64,000 bases of DNA from contig NC_045149.1 in NCBI RefSeq assembly GCF_008831285.2, positions 20,599,035-20,663,034 of the forward strand, given 5' to 3'. The notes beneath the pieces are model-generated. The model saw only the letters and a list, made by a program, of their open reading frames with translations, did not search any database and was not told the DNA's origin. The DNA is from Nymphaea colorata (taxonomy: Eukaryota; Streptophyta; Magnoliopsida; Nymphaeales; Nymphaeaceae). Shown in pieces: positions 26,928-38,264 of the stretch. The translations under genes were made by a program, and so were the position numbers. Within the stretch, counting starts at the first letter, position 1. Each line of letters starts with the position of its first letter.

Positions 26928-29900
26928 AGATGTACGGGGTAGCGTACTGTTTGTGGCCTAAAGTCCTCAGTTTCTACTGTTTCTGATAAACGGATGTTAG
27001 GTCTGCTCTTGCTGTGATTAGTTGAATTCGATTATATATTGGTTGCCATATCATTGACAATCTAGGCCAGTTTCTTAATATTTTTTTTTCAACGGGAACT
27101 GACTTGAACAGAAATATTCAGGCTCATGAGGACCTGAGATTTGCCCTTCCATTAAGATGGGGTGCAGCCCTGGCCTCTGTATGGCCCATATACATATTAG
27201 TGAACCTGTAATGCATCTTGCAAGTTCCTAAGGACCTAGGACACTTAAGGCACTTACATTTCATGCGAGGGAAGGGATTGTTGCTTTTGTTCCTTTGTCC
27301 CCACATTACGGTGGCACGAAAGTTGGGCGGCAAAATAGATCACACCCTTCTTCCTAAGATACATTTTTGCCTGCAAAAAGTTAAATGCAAAAGTCTGATC
27401 TCTATCACTGTCAATTCAAACTTTAAGGAGGAAAATATAGATTCAGGGCCTCCTCTTACTTCCAATTTTGCCTGCAAAATGTTAAATAGCCGAAAAGAAC
27501 TGGTTGGCAGCACTGTCAATTTCGTATTTCTTCCTTCTCACTATTAGCTTTTTGTCTGTTCTACTTCCGGCAAGAGCTGGTCTTTCTTTTTAGCTCGTCG
27601 TGCTCCTCTAGTTATGCCATGGAAAAAGCACGGTCTTAGAAAGAAAGATCCCCGAATGACCAAGAAAGAAGGAATATCTTATTGGTTTTACTGCATACTG
27701 TCCTTAACAATGTAAGAAGATCGTAACAAGAGCTCGGACTAACGCTTGGAGAATGGAGAGACGGATGGAATGGAGGGAAAACATATTTAGTAACCTCTAA
27801 CCTTCCTTTTCCATGACTCATTGCCTTCCTGGCAGATGGATCCTAAAGTATTTATCCTTTTGTAAAAGGTCGACATAAAAGTAATTGTGCAATTTACAGA
27901 TGAATTAAAGAAGGAACAACTTTCATTGGTTTCCATGTAATTAGCAGTTCATTAAGAGATGGGGAGCACGGAAATCTATACTTCTTCAGCCCTTTCATTC
28001 CTTTTCTTTTCTCGTTTCCCACGCTTGTCTGTGGGGACTGAACCCAAACACATGTCACCGTACCTAGAATTCAATAATTGAGTTCCGAATGGCGGTATCA
28101 ACGGCATTGAAGTGACAAAAAAATTCTAAAAAGATGTTCATTTGAACATGGTAGATCTGTAAGCGCATGCTTTGCGTCCATGAAACAACTTTTGTTTCAT
28201 GTCTTTACGTGCCCTTCCTCTTTTGGCATACATTTTATATACTATTGCTTGAAATTAGAGCAGAGAAAGTCGATTGCAGAAACAAAGAAAATGAGTGAAC
28301 ACAGAGCAGATGCCTAAAGTCGGAGACAGGCTTTCGAGTTACTGTGAACCAAGTCTCAGATCGGAGTCTGTCAGCTGTCAACTTGAGCAAGTAAATCTTT
28401 TAGAAGATTTTATGGCGGGGGGATCTCATAATTTCCTTTTCTGATCTGTTAATCTGTTCATTGTCAAATCCCTCAAAGTATTTCTGAATCAGGATGTGGT
28501 GTCTAGCTCTTCATCTAGACTACCAGACTACCATCCTGAAGGACCGACACTGTGATCACTGCTAGTGACGTTTTCAAGGTCACATTGTCTTTCCTCCTTG
28601 AACCAGATTCTCTACCCATGTGCTAGGCCAACCCACCCAACATATCACAACGGCTACAGATGAGAAACCCACTGGGTAGAGAATGTGGCTGCTCAATCCT
28701 AGTGCCAGTCCAGCTTTCTGCAGACCAACTCAATCCTGGGCTCAGTTTATTCATGTATTTGAGTAGGTCGCTTTCAATCATTAATAACAAACATGGTTTG
28801 TTCAGGTTGTCTCTTGAACTGTTCGATTAATATTACAAGCTACGGATAAACTCAATTTAAGCTTGAGTCTGAGGTTTTGGCTGTGATTCAATAAAGGTGG
28901 GACTGTATAGGCACAAATCGATCTTGAAATAACATAAGATTGATAAAGTGGCATGAATGTATTGCACAAATAATATAAACCTATTATGTTAGGTTGAGGA
29001 CTTTGGTCAACTGCTGATTGTGGTTAGAGTAACGAAAGGATTTGTTAATTGCAATAAGGTACGGATAGCTGTGTCAATTGAGGGGAAGAATTTCGGAAAC
29101 AACGGAAAAGAAGAAGGAAAAACACTTTTGTTTCTTTTGTTGAACCTCGGCTGACGAGCTAGCCATGTGCCATAGTCTCCCCAAAACCCTTAATTTTTTC
29201 TGCCCTTGGTGCGCCACAATTTTCTGACACCACAATTTTCTGACACCTGCCAAACACAAAACTAGCTTTATGATTGTGCTCAAAGGTTTTCGAAAAAGAA
29301 CAGCTATGTACGAACGCGCATACATAGAAAGATTACCAAGTGAAGTGATGTCTCTTTCTCGCCGAGCATCATAGAAGAAACAAAACTACGTTCAGCAGTT
29401 AAATTGTCAGGATGGGTAGGCGTTAGGATCTAATTTTCTTGTCTGTATTGTGTGAGAAGGAGAAGGGAAGAGATCCTAGATGCTTGGTTGAGTTTCTTCA
29501 TGGTAGATTAAGAATCTTTGAGAACTTCTTGTTCTCTTTTTCTCCTTGATGTTGAGAAACCCTTCAAAAAAATTGAGCTTTTAATGAACCTACTTCTTTT
29601 TAAGAATGAAAACTAGTGTGAACCCTCTGACTGATATCTATTTGATAAAAAAAACTTAAGAAAGCTCAGGTTCTAGAGTGAGACTTAACTGTTTTCACCA
29701 TGACGGAGTTCCATTTTTCCGAGAGAGAGAGAGAGAGGGAAAAGGCTGCCAACTGCCGGAACTGAAACTCTAGGTCGCCACATGGGAAAGTGGAGCCCTC
29801 CGAATAAAGTTTGAAGGAAATTCCCCCCTCTTGATAGACACAGATTTGGGAACTGCTGTGCAAAATGATGGGTGAACCATTCCCAACTTCGAATACAACT

Positions 29901-30122
29901 TGGTAGGTATATTTGCTGGTTGGGAAGGTAGGGAATGAAGGAACTCCCATGAGAAACATTTACCTAGGAAACTACCTCAATGTCATAGAAAAGGAAGAAA
30001 CTGCTTTTAAGAAAATGGCCCCATCAATTCTTCTGCCGCGTCCACTCCCTTCCTGGCCAAACCAGAGCATCTCTCCTGTTTCGTTCAATTCATTTACCAA
30101 GAAGAAATTTACCAATAGCGGC

Positions 30123-30251
30123 ATAACTTCTCACGTAAGTACTTACAAGTAGCTGCTTAATGTTTAACCACCTGGCTTTTATGAACTTAAGCAGTTACTT
30201 GTAATTTTCGAATGTTAGGTAGTTCTTTGTAAGTACATGAGAAGTTGAGCA
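30123..30251. repeat. imperfect inverted repeat
   Basis: AACTTCTCACGTAAGTACTTACAAG near the left end is mirrored by CTTTGTAAGTACATGAGAAGTT near the right end. An inner pair (AAGTAGCTGCTTAA / TTAAGCAGTTACTT) extends the palindrome. Could be a degenerate fold-back element. Confidence 0.5.
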
Positions 30252-32212
30252 GTTTTACATAAAATTATCTTGTACCAGTACACACACAACTCTCTCTCTC
30301 GGACCATGTGCAAAATAGTTTGTCTGTAGTTCTGCATAATAGCACCGACTTTTTGTGTTGTTACGTACATTGGTTAGGAAACAAAAAAGAAAGAGTGGAA
30401 GACTCATGATTGATAGACTAGGATCTGAGATCCAGCGCCGATCTCACATCTGCATTAGAGCCGATTTCACATCTGCATTAGATGAAAACTTCTGCTCACA
30501 CGAACAGCTCAAACAAACAGTGGATTTCACAACTTTAGATTTGAGATCCCCATTACGTTATAAGGGGAATTAGACTACATGGCTGTGGTTTTAAGATCCC
30601 CGCAGTTCTATGGTAGTCTCGAGTATCAGATCCGAGCCTATCAAAACATAGCCTTATTTTTTCTGTAACAACTTGAAATTCAACTTGTTGGCCTTCAACA
30701 ATATAAGACTATAAGGTGAAGGCGCCTTGAACCACGTAACCCTAGCCCGGTCAAGTACTCTGCAGCTGTCTTGAAAGATACCAGAACGTACAAGTAGCCT
30801 TATTCCTCAAAGGAAAACGCTTGCTATCGCCATTGCTAGAATTCCATGGTTGAAAATCGTATTTAATAACTCTGTTTCACAAAACAAACAGTACAAATAT
30901 GATCTCTTTATTCAAAAACTTATGTGATCAGATAAAAACACGTATTTTGGTTTAAAATGGAAATCAACTTTTTTCCGCTCATAAAATCTCATTCACATAA
31001 TCAAAAAGAAAAAGTTTTGTGTTAATTCTTACAATTTGGACTTCAAGATTACCTTCATGTAAAAAAAAAATGCAGTTTTGATCTGGATGGTTGTGTTTTA
31101 ATATGAGGAAGAACACTCGAACTACTTTGTTTACTCTGTTGGAGTATTTTATCTCCTTTCTACATAAGGATATAGAGGCAGGGACTATTTTGCAATGCAG
31201 TTCATAGGACAGTCCATTTTGTAGTTTTTTTTTTTCTTTTGAACCTTGGTAACTGCCCAATGGAGACAACAATCTTAGGCAAGAGATATGTTGCATATGC
31301 AAAAAAATTGGGATCATTCCATGATCTTTTCACCTATGCATCTAATCCATCCTTGTTTAATCAATGGCACTCCATTTAAGTATTTTTTCAACAACATCTA
31401 AGGTTACAGCTTCAGCCTTGTTGGTCCATTCCTTTGCTCCTCAGTGTACTTACCAAGAAACCCATTTGAGGGGAACACCAACCTTGTTCAAAAGCAGAGG
31501 AACTTTCTTCATTTGGACCCAGCAATCTACCAGTTGAGATGTGAGCCCTCAGTGTCCCAATGCTACTGAATGCTTTCTTTATCGCCATTCTCCTCTCTTT
31601 ATTGCTACTACTTGGAAATTGCCCGGATATGCCCACCCCAGTAAAGTACTTACCCTAGATACTTGAACTTCAAAGTAGTCTCAGAAGTACTTGATCCCAC
31701 ATTTCAATGACTTCATGTGTACCTGCTTATGTGTTTGTGCAAACACAGGTGTGTGTGTACGAGCAATCCAATGCATGCGCATTCTTGTCTTCATTGTCAG
31801 GTTCTTCCCTTACCTGAAACTGGGAGGGAGACCAAAAGAGATGTGGCTGCCAAGATGAGATCCCAAGACTAAATGTGAGAATAATAACAATTCGGTTTGC
31901 GGTCTCTAATGTAGCCTTAACACAAAATGCTTTGACTACTTTGTTTGCATGACAGTCATGCTTTTGCTATTTTATCAGGACTAATAGAATAATCTCAGGC
32001 ATATTCTTTCAACCACTTTTTAGTGTAACATGCCTGGTTGGTTGGAACTCACAATTTCGTGGTTTATCCTGATAAAGGGGGCAAAAACAAGAATCCTTGA
32101 TCTTAGGAAATCCTTGGACTAGTCCAACAGATCACATGCTTCTTGGGATAAAACCCAATTTCTCAAAATCGATGGTATGGTGGCTGAAAATGGAAGTTTC
32201 CTTTTCGAGATG

Positions 32213-32220
32213 TATATAAA
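32213..32220 (+). promoter_or_regulatory. candidate TATA box of the VAN3-binding-like gene
   Basis: TATATAAA in an otherwise mixed sequence. Plant TATA boxes sit about 25-35 bp before the transcription start, which would place initiation near 32243. That is downstream of the ATG at 32235, which argues for translation starting in a later exon (32716). Confidence 0.35.
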
Positions 32221-32715
32221 GAAGTCTAGGACAGATGGATTTGCACAGGCACATAGTGAAGCAAGAGCTTAGTGAAGGGCAGACTACTTTGTACGGTGAG
32301 TATACCCTGAAACCTCTGTTGTTTGTGTCTCTAGGAAGGACCTTCTACATTTCAAATTTTAGGTGTTCAGGAGGCACAGGAAGCACGCTATCTAGGTGCC
32401 GTGCTTTCACCACTGGTAATCTCAGATCAGGGGACAAACCACATGGAAAATGGACGGGATATTCTGGATTGGCAGGTTTAGGTCTCAATGATTTTTCATG
32501 GCCTGTCCTTTGAAAGCCTTTTGCTGTAAAGCCTATGGTGTGACCAACAGGAACAAGGAAGGACCTTAAGGAGAACCCTGTCTTGCATCTTCTTTTAGAC
32601 TTTTTCTAATGGAATCTTGTTCTTGTTTGCACATGCACGTCCACATGTGAGAGAGAGGTTTATTTTTCTCACCTTGAAGCTTATTGTCACAAGAACACGA
32701 CCATTGCTTGTAGGT

Positions 32716-33822
32716 ATGGATAATCAGCTTCCACATCTAAATCATGGAAGAGTTTCCTTTGCACTTGACTATCCAATGCATTCTCTTAAGGTAACAGCCA
32801 TTAATCTTTTTGATAGAACAAAATTGCCTTAATCAATCTAAAATTTGTGTGCAGAAAGCTCACAGACTGCCTACTGCTTTACGTGAACAGGGATTGGAGA
32901 TAATGACAATACCATCCTCGTCACAAGCAACACAGAAGGTGAAGCATTCGAAAAAGGGGAAGTCATTGCATGGGATTGATTTCGCAGAACTCCCCACTTC
33001 AGATCCCGACGGTTTAAACACGTTGGGAGAGCCTTCATTTGATTTTCTTCAACTCCTTCCACTGAGTCTCTCAGATTCGACTGTAAGTCAGATGAATATT
33101 TACATCTGAAGTAAAATATCCAGCTTCCTAATGACTAAAGCTACTTTGGTCTAGATTTTGCAGGATCAACTGGCAAAATTCAAAGAGGAGCATCAACCAA
33201 GAGAGCAAGAGGAGGAGCAGGATAGTAATGACGTTGATAGCAGAGAAATGGTTGATGGGGAGACAGCAAATCTTAGGGAAGCCACAATCAGCCGTGTCGG
33301 TAGAGACCATTACTTGTGGCTTGACAATATAAGGGTAATTTACTTCTTTTCTACCTCTTTCCAGTTTAAAGACCAAAGGTTCAGTATCTAATCGAGGGAA
33401 AGTTTCACCATGAACTCAAAAAACATGTTCTTGTCCAGAGAATGGCAAGTATATTTTCCAAAACTGTAAAAAGCGGCGCCACTTAGCATGCACATCAGCA
33501 TATAACCTTTTGCTTCGGCCCCCTTTATCCTCCATAAAAGCACATCAATTTCTTTCCAAAGCACCGCCTAACTTTTGAAGGCATAACAGATGGAGCCCTT
33601 GTACGAAAATTGTAGCTGTAACTGCTTGAGTTTACTGTAACACAGAACCAAGCAGTTGATGGGAAACATTTGTTATTTGGCCGTTTCTGTTATTGCACTG
33701 AAAGTTAGGTTTCTTTGATAGAGGCGCCGATATTACCAGATCAACAGAGCCCACATATATATAAACAGTTGACACAGCATACAAGCACCAGTTATATAGG
33801 TACAGGTACGGGTGTCAGTAAG

Positions 33823-33856
<34 letters not shown>

Positions 33857-36181
33857 TTTTTAAGCAAATAAATGTATAAATTCATTTTTTAGGAGTCAGG
33901 CCCCCAGGCCAGCCTGGCCCGGCCCGGCCGGATGCCAACCCTCTAACCATTAAATCTCTAAGAAAATGGGGATACTGCGCCACGGTTGTACCTTCACGAG
34001 CAGTTACACCTGATGCCCAATCAGGTCCAGGTCATAAGGCTACTGGTCCCGAATCCAAGACATCCACATCTGAATAAGTTTCAGTCATGAGAATAAATCC
34101 ATCAATCAGGAATTCTGTGGCCAAAAGTGCTCTTAATCATCAGGATTGCTGACAAGCGCACAAAAATATCTCAACACCCTTGAAGAACAAGCAGCAAAAA
34201 TGGGTGAAAACAATCCTTCATATACAACATTTAGCCTAATGAACTCAACCTTCTTTTTTGAATTTTACAGAATTGGTTATCGACACAAGGGTATCTGCGC
34301 TCCTTGTTTGAAAGGAATGGTCATCAACCAGAAAGCCGGGTAAGCTCAAGATTATGTCATTTTGTTGGTCCATTGTCTTCAGCCGTTCTGAGCTCACCTG
34401 TCCTATCCTATCTAATTCAACCATTCTGGACTCATCACTCCCATCGAAGCAATGCAGTAAAAAATTAACGCCCTGATAATCATGCAGATAAGAATGCATT
34501 TCATGAAAGAATGGCTGAGAGGGTCTTCTATAAGCACATTGGTGAAAGAATACAAGCAGAAGAGGAAGGACCAACTTAGGATTCGGAGAGCCCAAGCTCA
34601 TGCCGCACTCTCAGTAGCCGAAGTCGCTGCTGCCATTGCGGGCTTTGCTGCAAATAGTGGAAACAGCTGGGACCCAGCTTTGGCTTCCGCAGCTTCACTA
34701 GTGGCTGCAGTATGTGCAAAGGCTGCGGAGTCCATGGGTGCTGATAGAACCCATGTCTCTCTGATCATTGACTCCGCTGTTGGTAGCAATTCAACAAGCA
34801 ACATCCTCTCCCTCACCGATTCAGCACCAACATGTAAGTAACAAACTTATCAAGATACGCTCAAGTAAATGTGTAATTTCCAAGTGGGAGAACGTAAACT
34901 AGATGACAAATGGCCAAAGTATAAGAGGAAGAGGAGATTAACCAACACACATTACAGCCTTCTGGTTGCGCTTTTACTCAATAGCATGTAAATCACCATA
35001 AATCTTAGCGACTGGCTTTTCTCTTCCTATAGTCTCAGCGTGTCTCTGATTCTCCACCGTTGGCTATTTATGGCCATCTGTATAATTGTTTCCCGCATCC
35101 ATGTAACCCCTTCCATATTTCAGGCTCAAGATGTGCAGCGATGAGAAGATATAAAGCTCAGACCAAACTTGGAGACTCTATATACCAAAATGCACCTCTA
35201 TGTACACCTCAAGCAGGCACAGATAATACAGAAACACATGAGTATTGCAGTTCGATGACTGATGAAGCAGCACTTAGTAAAGGTGCCGATCTCCTTGTAA
35301 AAGGTGGTAAGTGTCATTGCACATTCTGAGTCTCTACATAGTTAAGCATGCTGCTCAATGAAATACCACCTCATGTATTTTGATGGCCATCATCATATTA
35401 ACTAGCTACCTACATGTGATTTTGCTTGAATTTATTTGACTCGCCACCACCTTGATGTTGAATAACGCTTCTATGCCAACATGTACAGGAAAGAAAGCAC
35501 TACCAAGAAAAGTCAGTATCACATTCAAGCAAGAGCGGGTTGTCCTCAAGTTGGCAAAGAAATGCTTCGGTGGAGCCTTTACAACATCAAAACAATGTAA
35601 TCTTGTCTCCCATCAAACTCTGACAATAACATTGGCTTGAAACAGCAGTGCACTTGAAAGCAGTGAATAGAGCGCCTCGGACGGCTTAGCTGCCTACCGA
35701 GCACTAGATGATGGGCACTATGCCCTCTCGTTTTTCTACTGTTCTCATTTAAACATATTAGGCCATTTCAATTGCTTGTAACTATGCGGCATGTCCATCT
35801 GTTTTCAATACTTCACATTACAACTTCTGAATTTTAACTTCTTTTTGGGGTCTAGACCAGTTATGCCAACTGAACTAGGACTTTTACGAGGCCAGTCATT
35901 GGCTAGAGCTTCTGAGTAATTAAGATTAAGAATGCTAGAAATGGTCTACGGATAACTAGTTTAACACAATTTACAGTTTCTGAGATTAACTTGATCTATA
36001 TCTTTCTTGAGCAGATCATATCAAAGACGTTCCTCACCAACTAGAAGAGGGGAGCTTCTATTTGTTGAAGCTAGAAACTGCAGATGGTGGCACTATTTGT
36101 ATTTTTTTCAGTGATAAAAGACAACGAGATACATGGGGAACCACAATCACGTATCTTCTAATCAACAAGGATCGTCAGTGA
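32716..36181 (+). CDS. VAN3-binding-protein-like (DUF828 + C-terminal PH-like domain), intact copy
   Basis: Relatives (VAB, FORKED1-like) bind the ARF-GAP VAN3 and phosphoinositides and act in vesicle traffic, auxin transport and leaf vein patterning. Exons: 32716-32790 (from an acceptor at 32713), 32855-33082, 33164-33334, 34271-34339, 34488-34833, 35124-35306, 35489-35596, 36015-36181, joining in phase to 448 aa. The DUF828 core (about residues 182-297) has WLRGSSISTLVKEYKQKRK, RRAQAHAALSVAEVAAAIA and WDPALASAASLVAAVCAKAA. The PH-like part (about 356-448) has GKKALPRKVSITFKQERVV and ICIFFSDKRQRDTWG. An acidic, coiled-looking segment lies near residues 102-130. An alternative start at 32235 uses exons 32235-32295 and 32363-32415, which splice in phase to 32855 and skip the 32714-32790 exon; it would give 461 aa. 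The N-terminus is therefore uncertain. The gene points toward the DRP1 gene. Confidence 0.8.
33825..33854. repeat. (TA)n microsatellite
   Basis: TA repeat in the intron between the acidic exon and the 34271 exon. It is followed by a GC-rich CCCGGCCCGGCCGG stretch near 33918, which looks like part of an undefined insertion. Confidence 0.85.
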
Positions 36182-38264
36182 CACCAGGACGCAAGTCACA
36201 CTTTCTAACATATTGTACCTTATCCAGTTACATGTCTGATGCTTATTCGATAAGCACATCTAAATTTTTGAGAAGATACATGTCAATTGGGATGAGTCGT
36301 GTAGCTGGAGGCCATGGACGAGTGCATGTCAATATTTTGCATACATGAAAAGCCAGAGCCAGCACCTTCAACGGACATGCTGCCCATCCTTGTGGTTCTG
36401 TCTTTGTGCGCACCAAGCTAGTACTGTTTTGTGATTAAGCAAAATTTAGATGTGCATGCCGCCCTTTTTGAACTATTGGGCAGAGTGCATAGTTTCATAC
36501 ATGTGTTTGTGAGAATGATTCTATACATGCACTTATAATCAGTTGTACATGTGACGGGAAAATAAAATGACAATAAGTTCAACGTTACTCCTAGTTCTTT
36601 ACACCTACTGATACAAGAAACATCTGAAGGTATTCCTGATTAGGGCACAGAGTTATCCAAGGGCCTAGACCACCAGCAGAGTCTAATAGATAAATGTAAA
36701 CTTTAAAACGACGGGTGACTGAATTTTTATTGAAGGGCATTCCAGGCTGTCAGGAGTCGTAGAAGACATTCTGTGAGTTACAAAACGATCTATAAGACAA
36801 TATTGTTCTATCCTTCTGCTTAAGAATTCTCTTTGCAGGTATCTAATAAGAAGATTCCTCCGAGCGGTTTGTTGGCCAACTAGGCTAAAAGCATGTTATG
36901 CTGTTGAACAAGCTCTCCATTATCCATATGTAGATAATCTGCCATGTTTTGGATCTCGTTATGATTGAACAAGCCAACACCTGCCTCTGATAGGAGATCT
37001 CCCTACCAGGCCAATCTAATATCAGAAATAGGCTGGAACACACCCAACCACCCCACTCAACCCTACAAAAGGAAAAGAAAAAAAAATTGGCAGTACATGA
37101 GTACAACTAGGGGTTGTGTAATCACGCATGATCCGCAAAATCTAAGCAAAACAAATCAAAAGTTCATATGTAATGCATCGAACAACATTATCTCCAAGTT
37201 CAATCACTGGAGCATATAGTTGTTTTAAATTAAAGTTAAAAACAATGACAAAATAAAGTGAAAGGTTGTCACCATTCACTTAAAATTTTGGAACGAACTA
37301 TATCTCACCAAATCGATACAAAAAGTCCCAAATGATCTGCCATAACCATGTCTAAAAACTGCGGGTACGGCAGACTTCTCACGTACGTATGTTACAGATG
37401 TTGAAAACTTTTGCCAGTTCACCCCGACAATGAACGGATACCTCATTCACATACACACCACCGTTAAAATTAGTATCTGCAATTCATACCACGCTTCGCA
37501 GAAGATGCCAACTTTAGGTTATTTCAAAGTTAAAAAGGGAAAAAGGTTCGACAACTGCCAAGGAACACAGTAGTGTGTCTAATTGGAACTTTACTCTGAC
37601 TGCAAGAATCTGCAGATAAGACGGTTAACTCAATCCATTCACTGTTCAAAACTTCATCTCCCTCACAATTTTCCATTTGCAGTGATAATAAGCTATAACC
37701 TTCTCTTTTAAGGATATAATAAGCTATAACCTTCTCATTTCAGCTAGCGTACAGCTCCAGGTAGAAAAATGATCTATTGCGAACTAAAATTGTACCAAAA
37801 AACGGTTGAAGACAACAAGGCAACGCTTAATCTGTCAATAATTCTGAATATCAAAAGGTCCACAAAAGTACACTATGCTGGCTTAAGGATATCCACCAAT
37901 CATCATTCAGCAGTCGAATACAAGTAGGAAGCTCGGAAGGTTTCTCAAACAGCACCGCAGCAGCAAGTCTAGAGCCATACAGATAAAAAACAATGAAATC
38001 CCAAAGCAAAAGGGTACTTTAATCAAGCACTATACAACCCCATTATCTACAGTACAATATGAATGGCCTATTCCACTCCCCAAAAATCAGAAAAATCAAT
38101 AGTACATTAGCTTTCATAGCCATAAATGTTGAGAATATTGCTAACGAATTGACCTATTCAAACATCCCAGTGAAAATGCTTATACAAGCTGAAGAAACTG
38201 GAAAAAAATATCTCGAAAACATATACACAGTCGATTACACACTGACCTCTGACTATTGCAATCT
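36182..38264. other. convergent intergenic region; no gene recognised
   Basis: Lies between the stop codons of two genes that face each other, so it should hold both 3' UTRs and polyadenylation signals. A short tandem duplication (ATAATAAGCTATAACCTTCT, twice, period about 31) lies at about 37684-37742. No transposon ends seen. Confidence 0.6.

Larger units (their letters stand above)
26928..32234. other. intergenic; no gene recognised
   Basis: Scattered short frames on both strands with no recognisable family, including a basic plus-strand frame around 27580-27710 (PWKKHGLRKKDPRMTKKEG) and a minus frame at 31636-31412. A short internal duplication containing TTTTGCCTGCAAAA and TTAAATG occurs at about 27365 and 27466. 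An imperfect inverted repeat lies at 30123-30251 and a (GA)n tract near 29721. The end of the region would hold the promoter of the next gene. Confidence 0.5.

Noticed and set aside
27580-28250. Transferred organelle DNA
   Set aside because: Composition looked slightly different, but I recognised no mitochondrial or plastid gene, so I do not claim it; a search against organelle genomes would decide.
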